Origin: Spirochaetaceae bacterium
Lineage (GTDB): Bacteria > Spirochaetota > Spirochaetia > DSM-27196 > Salinispiraceae
Assembly (NCBI GenBank): GCA_007129335.1
Contig: SKVS01000111.1
Span: 1-6,278 of the forward strand
Length of the DNA stretch: 6,278 nt
Direction of reading: 5' to 3'
Positions 1 to 5,608 of the stretch are shown here, piece after piece. The notes under the pieces were generated by a model that worked only from the letters and a program-made list of their open reading frames with translations, had not been told where the DNA came from and ran no database searches. Within the stretch, counting starts at the first letter, position 1; each line of letters starts with the position of its first letter. The translations under genes were made by a program, and so were the position numbers.

Positions 1-3
1 CCT

Positions 4-1086
4 TTATGTTTTGGATGTTCGAATAAGAATGAGTCCCAGAATAGCAAAAACCACCACCCCGGCCCAGGCACCTACCTGGGGTGAAATATACCCCAGGGTT
101 GCAAACAAGCCACCTAACATTCTAAAGACGAAAAATACTACGGAAAATCCTAAGGATACAAGCAAACTCATGAGCAGAATATTTTTCTTAAATCTGCCTC
201 CTAAAGGTACTGAGAGGAGACCGACAATAAAAGGAGTCAAGGCAAAAGAAAACCTCTCGTGGTATTGGGTTCTTTCCCTTCGAGCAAGAAATCCCGAGGA
301 GACCATGCCCTCGATTAATTCCCTGGCCTCAGCAAGTTGCATATCATCTATGTTCTGCCGGGCTGGCAGGAAATCCCGGGGTGGTTTTCTGAGCCTTTCA
401 TGGGTAAACTCTCGAAAAAACTCGGTCTGAACTGGTTCATCGTGAACAAAGGTGTACTTCCAGGCATCGGTAAAAACCCATTGGAGGGTGCTCTCATTCC
501 ATTGGGCTTTTTGAGCCTGAAGACGATATTCAAGTTCACCCAAGGAGCTGCGGAAAAGCACCTGGGGCTGAATAAGCTCCCTTTGGGCGTGAACATACCG
601 GTTGGCTGAGTACACCAGCGCGCCCCTGTCATCAAATCGAATTACCTCATTGGTAGATCCAGGAACAGAGTAACGAAGAACCTGGGCCGAAAGAGCGTTT
701 TTTTCTCTCAATGTCGGGATTACCAGATTGTCCTCAAACCAGAAGCTCATGCTTCCGAGCAAAGCTCCTACCAACAACAGGGGGAGTACAAACCTTGTGA
801 GGGATACTCCACTGGAAAAGACCGATATGAGCTCATTCTGAGCATGGAGTATACCCATGCCATAAGAGTAGGAGAAAAGAAGGGCAATTGGGAGGGCAAA
901 TTGAATACTCTTCGGTAAATAGAGCATTTGAATATACAACACCGTACCTAGTGGTACCTCGAAAGACAGATATCGGTTTAACTCGGAAAAAACATCGACC
1001 AGCTGGAGTAAGAGAACAAAAAAAATAAGGGACAGAAAAAACGTAGGTATAACCGTAACCAAAACAAAACGCTGGAGTATCTTCAT
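4..1086 (-). CDS. lptG: LptF/LptG-family permease, second of pair (LptG-like)
   Basis: 360 aa, the usual length for one YjgP/YjgQ subunit of the inner-membrane LptB2FG exporter, which extracts lipopolysaccharide or a related lipid and passes it to the periplasmic bridge. Predicted membrane segments lie near residues 9-31, 60-78, 98-117, 280-296, 303-324 and 338-356. Residues about 120-245 form a hydrophilic beta-rich block matching the periplasmic jellyroll between segments 3 and 4. NELISVFSSGVS (84-95) fits the coupling helix that contacts the ATPase LptB. The region ERFSFALTP...SVPLG (277-296) is the typical fourth-segment signature. The ATG start overlaps the upstream gene's TGA (ATGA). 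A good AGGAG (plus-strand 1093-1097) lies 6 nt upstream, inside the last codons of lptF, so the genes are probably translationally coupled. The stop is TAA, 3 bp from the window edge. Calling it LptG rather than LptF rests on position only. Confidence 0.92.
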   Translation of the reverse strand: MKILQRFVLVTVIPTFFLSLIFFVLLLQLVDVFSELNRYLSFEVPLGTVLYIQMLYLPKSIQFALPIALLFSYSYGMGILHAQNELISVFSSGVSLTRFVLPLLLVGALLGSMSFWFEDNLVIPTLREKNALSAQVLRYSVPGSTNEVIRFDDRGALVYSANRYVHAQRELIQPQVLFRSSLGELEYRLQAQKAQWNESTLQWVFTDAWKYTFVHDEPVQTEFFREFTHERLRKPPRDFLPARQNIDDMQLAEARELIEGMVSSGFLARRERTQYHERFSFALTPFIVGLLSVPLGGRFKKNILLMSLLVSLGFSVVFFVFRMLGGLFATLGYISPQVGAWAGVVVFAILGLILIRTSKT

Positions 1087-2345
1087 CGTTTACTCCTGAC
1101 CATGGCTATTCCTGATCCCACAAGAACCATGAGTATGTTTGGGGAAAACATGATAATTGCCGGAGATAGCTGTAAATTCCTCGATCCGAGGGTCTCAGCA
1201 CCCAGCAGCATTGCCCAATATACCACACTGAATAAGACTCCAAATCCAAATCCCACCGCCCTTCCATTATGTTTTGCAGTAAGACCAATGGGAAATCCCA
1301 ATATGAGAAAGGTAAAGGTTGCCATGGGAATTGCAATTTTTTTCCAGAATTCAATTCTATATAACTGGAGAGTTCTGTCGGCACGATATTCACTCATTTC
1401 CTGACGCAGGGGTTGCAACAAGGCTTCTGCCCTGGTGTAATCCCCCAGGTTGTAATGGTGTTGCACCTCCATGAGTTTCTGGACAATGGTACGGTCGGCC
1501 TTCTCCCACCGCTGGGCCACAAGTAGCTGTCTTGCTTGAATGAGATCCCAAACATCTAAAGAACTCATTTCCCGGGGTCCAGGATTTCGAAGACCTGCTG
1601 TAACTTCCCTGAGCAGGATGGAATAGATCATGAGATCGCTGGTTAAAACATTAAAATCCCGGGGTCTGGCAGGGTCGGTTTCATGAATAGTAACACCAGT
1701 CAGCTCCAGCGAAATGACCCCATCCTGACGGGCGTTCCGGACTATACGAACCTCCCGTGCAGTAATGACCCTGCTCTTCCCGTCTTCGGAGGTGTCCAGA
1801 AGCATGGTATTCAGAAAAACACCATCTCTGACTGGGCCGGTTACCAGGGTAGTTCTTTCGTATCGTTGAATGGAATTGGGCGCAAGAGCCAATTCGGAGT
1901 TTGCGAACAATAATTCCTGGTACAAGGTGGTATAGCGAAGGGTTCCCAGGGGAAGAAAATAGTCGTTCATGACAAAAGAAATGCTGGAAAGGCCTAATCC
2001 CAGGATTAAAAGAGGAACGAATAACCTGCCCAGTGCAATACCAGATGCCTGTAAAGCGAGGATTTCCCTGTCGGATGAGAGCTTCCCCACTGTCATGAGT
2101 ATACCCAACAGGGAACCAAAGGGAAATGACAGAGCAATAATGGCGGGTAAGGCATAGACTATGAGTCTAAGAGTATCGAAAAAACCAACATTTTGGGAAA
2201 GCCTGTCCCTTGCTAGGTAGAGAATCTGATTTACAAAGAAAATGGCAACAAAGAACAGGAAGGATATAAAAAAAGAGAACAGATATTCCCGAGATACATA
2301 GCGTATCAGAATTCCCGAACCCCGATTACCTGTTTTCCTAGCCAT
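1083..2345 (-). CDS. lptF: LptF/LptG-family permease, first of pair (LptF-like)
   Basis: Start chosen at ATG 2345, giving 420 aa. The frame is open further upstream to a TTG at 2453, but those 36 residues are soluble, lie entirely inside dut and do not resemble the family. The chosen start overlaps the dut stop by 8 bp (ATGGCTAG) and has an AGGA about 10 nt upstream. Membrane segments lie near residues 21-42, 61-83, 107-126, 337-357, 363-382 and 396-416. SDREILALQASGIALGR (91-107) is the LptB-contacting coupling helix. A beta-rich jellyroll occupies about 130-255, and the FWKKIAIP...GFPIGLT stretch (333-355) is the family signature. The protein is about 55 residues longer than typical members because of a charged helical insertion at about 270-325, just before segment 4 and so predicted periplasmic. 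Partner of the next gene in an LptB2FG complex. LptF rather than LptG is inferred from gene order. Confidence 0.92.
   Translation of the reverse strand: MARKTGNRGSGILIRYVSREYLFSFFISFLFFVAIFFVNQILYLARDRLSQNVGFFDTLRLIVYALPAIIALSFPFGSLLGILMTVGKLSSDREILALQASGIALGRLFVPLLILGLGLSSISFVMNDYFLPLGTLRYTTLYQELLFANSELALAPNSIQRYERTTLVTGPVRDGVFLNTMLLDTSEDGKSRVITAREVRIVRNARQDGVISLELTGVTIHETDPARPRDFNVLTSDLMIYSILLREVTAGLRNPGPREMSSLDVWDLIQARQLLVAQRWEKADRTIVQKLMEVQHHYNLGDYTRAEALLQPLRQEMSEYRADRTLQLYRIEFWKKIAIPMATFTFLILGFPIGLTAKHNGRAVGFGFGVLFSVVYWAMLLGAETLGSRNLQLSPAIIMFSPNILMVLVGSGIAMVRSKR
1093..1097 (-). promoter_or_regulatory. Ribosome binding site of lptG inside the lptF 3' end
   Basis: AGGAG 6 nt before the lptG ATG, formed by the Arg-Ser codons near the end of lptF. 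Together with the 4-bp ATGA overlap it supports both the lptG start and translational coupling of the two permease subunits, which are needed in equal amounts. Confidence 0.85.
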
Positions 2346-2802
2346 GAGAGTGTATTCCTGTTGAACCAAAACCACCAGATCCCCGGGAACTGGGGCTGGG
2401 AGTTGATTCGATGAAAACAGCCTGGTAAACCGGTGCAAAAACCAGTTGGGCAATTCGCATACCCGGGGTTATGATGAATGGTTCAGTGCCCAGGTTCCCT
2501 AAGATAACCTGAACCTCTCCCCGATAATCTGCATCAATGGTTCCAGGAGAATTTATGCATACTATGCCATGTTTCAGAGAAAGACCCGACCTGGATCTAA
2601 CCTGAGCTTCAAAACCCGCGGGAATTTCCAATCGGATTCCTGTGGGAACCAGAATACGCTGCCCAGGAAGAATTTCCACATTCCCATCAATTACCGCTAC
2701 CAGATCCGCTCCGGAGGCCAGATGGGAGGCATAAAAAGGCTCAGAACCTTTAAGGATCTGAGCCCGAATTTCTATCTTGGGATGATTGTTTTGAATCTCC
2801 AC
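2338..2802 (-). CDS. dut: Deoxyuridine 5'-triphosphate nucleotidohydrolase (dUTPase)
   Basis: 154 aa, the normal length of a homotrimeric cytoplasmic dUTPase, which hydrolyses dUTP to dUMP and pyrophosphate. This keeps uracil out of DNA and supplies dUMP for thymidylate synthesis. All five family motifs are present in order: I ASGADL (29-34), II RSRSGL (69-74), III GTIDADYRGEV (87-97), IV PGMRIAQL (113-120) and V RGSGGFGSTG (140-149). In motif III, D90 is the expected catalytic base and Y93 the residue that stacks on deoxyribose. Motif V is the Gly-rich C-terminal arm that closes over the substrate. The start is GTG. An in-frame TAA two codons upstream rules out any longer form, and there is no early internal Met. 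The SD is weak (GGA about 8 nt upstream). The gene lies 58 bp after pnp and overlaps lptF by 8 bp. A five-residue tail, IHSHG, follows motif V. Confidence 0.96.
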   Translation of the reverse strand: MEIQNNHPKIEIRAQILKGSEPFYASHLASGADLVAVIDGNVEILPGQRILVPTGIRLEIPAGFEAQVRSRSGLSLKHGIVCINSPGTIDADYRGEVQVILGNLGTEPFIITPGMRIAQLVFAPVYQAVFIESTPSPSSRGSGGFGSTGIHSHG

Positions 2803-2860
2803 GATTTACATCCAATCTTTCATCGATCTTTAGGATTTTGTATCCGAAAAAAATCGAAGA

Positions 2861-4966
2861 CTATGAGCTCCGGGGCGTATTTCGGGTTGCTGAATCGTCA
2901 TCAGGGAGTACAAGACTGAGGTTGACCCGCCCCATTTTGTCGATTTCAACGATACGAACCTGCACTTCCTGATTCAATTGAAGTACATCGCTAACCTGAT
3001 TAACTCTGGTTTTCGCCATCTTAGAAATATGACAAAGACCGTCTTTTCCAGGCAGGAATTCAATAAACGCACCGAAATCCACAATTCGCTTTACTACACC
3101 CGAGTATACCCGGCCAATTTCCGGTTCTTGGAGTAATCCGAGGAATGCTTCCTTGGCCTCAATGGCCTTGGCTGCATTTTTAGAATATACCGTAATGGAA
3201 CCATCGTTATCGATATTGGTATCTACACCAAACCGCTCGTTTATTCCCTTAATGGTCTTCCCTGAAGGACCAATGAGGGTACCGATTTTCTCCGGATCTA
3301 CCTGGAATCTCAGAATTCTGGGGGCATACTCAGAAATATCATCGCTGGGGGTGTTAATAGTCTGGTTCATGATTCCCAGGATATGGAGTCGGCCTTTTCG
3401 AGCTTGCTCAAGGGCTTTGGTCATAACATCTCGAGAAACTGACTTAATTTTTATGTCCATTTGAAAAGCGGTAATACCATCTTCAGTACCTGCTACTTTA
3501 AAGTCCATGTCCCCCAGGTGGTCTTCTTCTCCAAGAATATCGCTCAACACTGCTGCTTGATCGGGCTCCTGGATGAGTCCCATAGCTATTCCAGCAACGG
3601 GTTTTCGAATGGGAACTCCCGCACTCTGGAGAGCAAGGCTGCTGCCGCAAACCGTTGCCATTGAAGAAGAACCATTGGATTCCAGTACCTCTGAAACAAT
3701 TCGAAGAGTATAGGGAAACTCGTGTTTGGCAGGAAGAACCGCTTGAATTGCCCTTTGAGCAAGATGGCCGTGGCCAATTTCTCTTCTGCCCGTTCCCAGA
3801 CGTCCTGTTTCACCAACACTGAATGGAGGAAAATTATAATGGAGCATAAAATTCTCCCGCTTATCTCCATCAATGTCATCCATGATTTGTTCATCGTATA
3901 CGGTTCCCAGGGTGGCAACCGCAAGAGCCTGGGTTTCGCCCCGGGTAAACAGAGCAGAACCATGAACCCTGGGTAGAACCTTAATTTCACAGGTAATATT
4001 CCGAATATCTTCGGTGGTTCTCCCATCTACCCGGAGATTATCTTCTACAATAGAACGACGCAGTACTTTTTGTTCAATGTTTTCAAATACTGCTTCAACA
4101 TACTTTTCGTTCTCTTCTGTAATGTGTTCTGCAAAGGCGGTTAAGGTTTCCTGTTTTACTGCGGACAAGGCTTCCCGACGCTCACTTTTTCCTTTTACAA
4201 AACATGCTGTTTTCATTTTTGGATAGGCATAGGTTTCCATATCCGACAGGAAAGAAGGCAGTTGTTGCACAGGAGGCAGAGGAAGTTTTTCCTTTCCTGC
4301 AATGCTTCGCAGTTTGTCGATTGCGTCACAAATTTCCAGGATTGCCTTATGACCCAGGTCAATAGCCTCGAGAAGGAGTTCTTCACTGACTTCCTTCGCA
4401 CCTCCCTCAACCATGGTTACCCCTTCGCGGGTGCCGGCTACAATAATTTCCAGGGTACCTTTAGCAATTTGTTCGAATGTGGGGTTCACAACCAGGGCAT
4501 TATCTACATAACAAACCCGAACTGCACCAATTGGCCCATCAAAGCGAATATCGGGAACATGAACTGCTGCTGATGCAGCAATGATCCCCAGAATATCCGG
4601 AGGATTAACCTGATCGGTTGAGATAGTAGTAGGTACTACCTGCAGATCCCTTTTGAACTCTTTGTAGAACAAGGGTCGCATTGGCCGGTCAATGAGACGG
4701 GAAACCAGGATTTCTTTGTCTTTGGGTCGGGCTTCCCTTTTCAAGAATCCACCGGGAATTTTCCCAGCGGCGTAGTATTTTTCATTGTATTCCACAGTCA
4801 GGGGAACATAATCCAGGTCTTCCACGGTTTTGGAACCGCAACAAGCAGTTGCAAGAACTGCAGAACCACCGTAGGTAGCATAAACCGATCCATTGGCTTG
4901 TTTTGCCATTCTCCCGGTTTCGAGAACAAGTTCCTGCTCTCCCAGGGTAAACGATACTTTGTGCAT
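2861..4966 (-). CDS. pnp: Polyribonucleotide nucleotidyltransferase (PNPase)
   Basis: 701 aa, full length for bacterial PNPase, a trimeric 3'-5' phosphorolytic exoribonuclease that releases nucleoside diphosphates and can add tails in reverse. Order of domains: first RNase PH fold (about 5-145) with PGGFLKREARP (71-81) and RLIDRPMRPLF (90-100); all-helical linker (about 150-230); second, catalytic RNase PH fold (about 310-530) with GRREIGHGHLAQRA (393-406), the phosphate-binding NGSSSMATVCG (431-441) and the acidic cluster DHLGDMDFKVAGT (482-494); KH domain (about 550-612) with its G-x-x-G loop GPSG (566-569); S1 domain (about 618-686) with VDFGAFIEF (629-637). A short acidic/polar tail follows. 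ATG start with AAGGAG 6 nt upstream. Separated from rpsO by a 361-bp structured spacer, as expected for an autoregulated pnp. The sequence closely resembles treponemal PNPases as I remember them. Confidence 0.99.
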   Translation of the reverse strand: MHKVSFTLGEQELVLETGRMAKQANGSVYATYGGSAVLATACCGSKTVEDLDYVPLTVEYNEKYYAAGKIPGGFLKREARPKDKEILVSRLIDRPMRPLFYKEFKRDLQVVPTTISTDQVNPPDILGIIAASAAVHVPDIRFDGPIGAVRVCYVDNALVVNPTFEQIAKGTLEIIVAGTREGVTMVEGGAKEVSEELLLEAIDLGHKAILEICDAIDKLRSIAGKEKLPLPPVQQLPSFLSDMETYAYPKMKTACFVKGKSERREALSAVKQETLTAFAEHITEENEKYVEAVFENIEQKVLRRSIVEDNLRVDGRTTEDIRNITCEIKVLPRVHGSALFTRGETQALAVATLGTVYDEQIMDDIDGDKRENFMLHYNFPPFSVGETGRLGTGRREIGHGHLAQRAIQAVLPAKHEFPYTLRIVSEVLESNGSSSMATVCGSSLALQSAGVPIRKPVAGIAMGLIQEPDQAAVLSDILGEEDHLGDMDFKVAGTEDGITAFQMDIKIKSVSRDVMTKALEQARKGRLHILGIMNQTINTPSDDISEYAPRILRFQVDPEKIGTLIGPSGKTIKGINERFGVDTNIDNDGSITVYSKNAAKAIEAKEAFLGLLQEPEIGRVYSGVVKRIVDFGAFIEFLPGKDGLCHISKMAKTRVNQVSDVLQLNQEVQVRIVEIDKMGRVNLSLVLPDDDSATRNTPRSS

Positions 4967-4969
4967 GAA

Positions 4970-4988
4970 AACTCCTTACACGGGAGCT
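4970..4988 (-). promoter_or_regulatory. pnp ribosome binding site with a possible occluding hairpin
   Basis: The pnp SD is AAGGAG (4972-4977), 5 nt before the ATG. On the minus-strand RNA, AGCUCC (4988-4983) can pair with GGAGUU (4975-4970) across a 7-nt loop, with one G-U pair, covering the GGAG core. The SD is certain; the hairpin is short and its relevance is a guess. Confidence 0.5.
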
Positions 4989-5027
4989 GGGAATTACCTA
5001 TCAGATTGAATCGTGTGCGGGAGGATC

Positions 5028-5084
5028 GTTTGATAAACCATTTTTCCAGGCAGGAAAATTACCGGAAAAAATACTTTATCAAAC
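5028..5084 (-). promoter_or_regulatory. Long two-part hairpin upstream of pnp, candidate RNase III site
   Basis: Outer arms GTTTGATAAA (5028-5037) and TTTATCAAAC (5075-5084) match perfectly over 10 bp. Inside them TTTTTCC (5041-5047) pairs with GGAAAAA (5064-5070), separated from the outer stem by a 3-by-4 internal loop. The total is 17 pairs with a 16-nt apical loop. A competing inner pairing, TTTTCC (5042-5047) with GGAAAA (5053-5058), is also possible. No T-tract follows. The base of the hairpin is 61 nt upstream of the pnp ATG. This matches in type the double-stranded leader that RNase III cleaves in enteric pnp mRNA. The role is inferred by position and shape. Confidence 0.6.
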
Positions 5085-5147
5085 AACCCTTATTCGCTCC
5101 GAGTTCAGACCAGGCTTCATTCCCAAACTCCATTTCTAACTTACATT

Positions 5148-5176
5148 GTCCCCTTTCTCCGAAGGGAGAAAGGGAC
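5148..5176 (-). promoter_or_regulatory. GC-rich 12-bp hairpin with CUUC loop in rpsO-pnp spacer
   Basis: On the minus strand GTCCCTTTCTCC (5176-5165), loop CTTC, then GGAGAAAGGGGAC (5160-5148). All 12 bases of the first arm pair, with a single extra G bulged in the second. No T-run follows, so it is not an intrinsic terminator. It may be a barrier to exonucleases, an RNase III substrate, or a copy of a dispersed intergenic palindrome. The structure is directly visible; the function is unknown. Confidence 0.7.
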
Positions 5177-5254
5177 TTTCTTTACTTCAATAACCTCGGA
5201 CACAACAGGGTTTTTTATCTCTTTTCCAAACATAACATTACTAGTCAAATTGAC

Positions 5255-5277
5255 GAAGAAAAAGCCCTGCGCACAGG
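5255..5277 (-). terminator. Weak terminator-like element (short stem plus T-run)
   Basis: On the minus strand CCTG-TGCG-CAGG (5277-5266) is followed by GC and then TTTTTCTTC (5263-5255). The 4-bp stem is short for an efficient intrinsic terminator, so partial read-through into pnp would be expected. It lies about 50 nt after the rpsO stop, the position of the attenuating terminator between these genes in enteric bacteria. Low confidence on function. Confidence 0.3.
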
Positions 5278-5285
5278 TTCAAGTA

Positions 5286-5319
5286 GAGGAAATTTCAGAA
5301 TAAATATTGAAATTTCCTC
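5286..5319 (-). promoter_or_regulatory. Perfect inverted repeat just downstream of rpsO
   Basis: GAGGAAATTTC (5286-5296) is exactly mirrored by GAAATTTCCTC (5309-5319), an 11-bp perfect stem that gains one more A-T pair inside and leaves a 10-nt loop. It begins 8 nt after the rpsO stop. No T-tract follows on the minus strand, so it does not meet the usual form of an intrinsic terminator. It more likely protects the rpsO 3' end or is a processing site. The repeat is directly visible; the role is inferred. Confidence 0.75.
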
Positions 5320-5327
5320 AGTATACC

Positions 5328-5597
5328 TTATTTTCGCAAATTCAAGGTGGAGATTAAGGACCGGTAAGCCTCCAGATTGGTATTGCGCAAATATTTCAAT
5401 AAACGACGTCTTTGTCCGACCAGCTTTAAGAGTCCTCGTCTGGTACTGTGATCCTTTTTGTGAATTTTCAGATGTTCGGTAAGTTCGGTTATACGGGTGG
5501 TAAGTATAGCTACCTGTACTTCCGTACTTCCTGTATCTTTGTCGCTTTTGCCGAATGATTGAACCAGTTCAGCCTTTTGTTCTTTGGTAATAGACAT
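5328..5597 (-). CDS. rpsO: 30S ribosomal protein S15 (uS15)
   Basis: 89 aa, the standard length of uS15, a primary 16S rRNA-binding protein of the central domain that nucleates the 30S platform and contributes to an intersubunit bridge. The family signature is unmistakable: [16 protein letters not shown] (21-36), then the [20 protein letters not shown] block (46-65) that binds the rRNA three-way junction, then LLKYLRNTN. The protein is helical and basic throughout. The ATG start has an excellent AAGGAG 5 nt upstream. The ribF stop is only 11 bp upstream, so any dedicated rpsO promoter would have to lie inside ribF. The TAA stop is followed after 8 nt by a perfect hairpin. The rpsO-pnp pairing is widely conserved. 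No S15 autoregulatory pseudoknot can be asserted here because the gap to ribF is too short to hold one. Confidence 0.99.
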   Translation of the reverse strand: MSITKEQKAELVQSFGKSDKDTGSTEVQVAILTTRITELTEHLKIHKKDHSTRRGLLKLVGQRRRLLKYLRNTNLEAYRSLISTLNLRK

Positions 5598-5602
5598 GTT
5601 GT

Positions 5603-5608
5603 CTCCTT
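5603..5608 (-). promoter_or_regulatory. Ribosome binding site of rpsO
   Basis: AAGGAG on the minus strand, 5 nt before the rpsO ATG. It directly abuts the ribF stop codon, so it fills most of the 11-bp gap. A ribosome terminating on ribF would sit over this site, which suggests reinitiation or coupling between the two genes. Confidence 0.9.

Larger units (their letters stand above)
4967..5327 (-). other. rpsO-pnp intergenic region (361 bp), structured leader of pnp
   Basis: This is the only gene-free stretch over 300 bp. On the minus-strand RNA it holds, in order of transcription: a perfect hairpin after rpsO (5285-5320), a weak terminator-like element (5255-5277) with a competing downstream partner (5206-5215), a hairpin with a CUUC loop (5148-5176), a possible 13-codon leader ORF (5079-5120), a long two-part hairpin (5028-5084) and a small hairpin over the pnp SD (4970-4988). 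I saw no convincing -35/-10 pair. No protein-like ORF other than very short ones is present. In enteric bacteria the same spacer carries the rpsO terminator and the RNase III site through which PNPase represses its own mRNA. The layout here is analogous, but the function is inferred. Confidence 0.7.

Noticed and set aside
2346..2453. Upstream extension of lptF to a TTG codon (36 extra residues)
   Set aside because: It lies wholly inside dut, starts at TTG, is unlike the short N-terminus of this family, and a well-placed ATG with the dut overlap exists at 2345.
2846..2858. Run of seven T on the minus strand after the pnp stop, considered as a terminator
   Set aside because: No GC-rich stem precedes it. 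The next gene is 58 bp away with no promoter seen, so read-through is more likely.
375..3945. Six CCCGGG sites (375, 1571, 1658, 2382, 2462, 3940), about one expected by composition
   Set aside because: All fall in coding sequence and follow from adjacent Pro, Arg and Gly codons using CCC, CGG and GGG. This looks like codon preference rather than a signal, with no spacing pattern.
3586..4026. 146-codon minus-strand frame inside pnp
   Set aside because: It is an out-of-frame shadow of the catalytic region of PNPase, with no family resemblance of its own.
5141..5233. 30-codon minus-strand ORF (begins MFGKEIKNPVVSEVIEV) in the rpsO-pnp spacer
   Set aside because: No SD precedes its ATG, its 3' part is just the palindrome at 5148-5176, and nothing in it is recognisable.
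5220..5256. TTGACT on the minus strand in the spacer, considered as a -35 box for a pnp promoter
   Set aside because: No acceptable -10 hexamer lies 16-18 nt downstream; the nearest AT-rich match (AGATAA) is 22 nt away.
4898..5482. 194-codon plus-strand reading frame across the pnp start, spacer and rpsO
   Set aside because: It is antisense to two certain genes, has no recognisable motif, and its composition looks like random translation rich in Phe, Ser and Arg.
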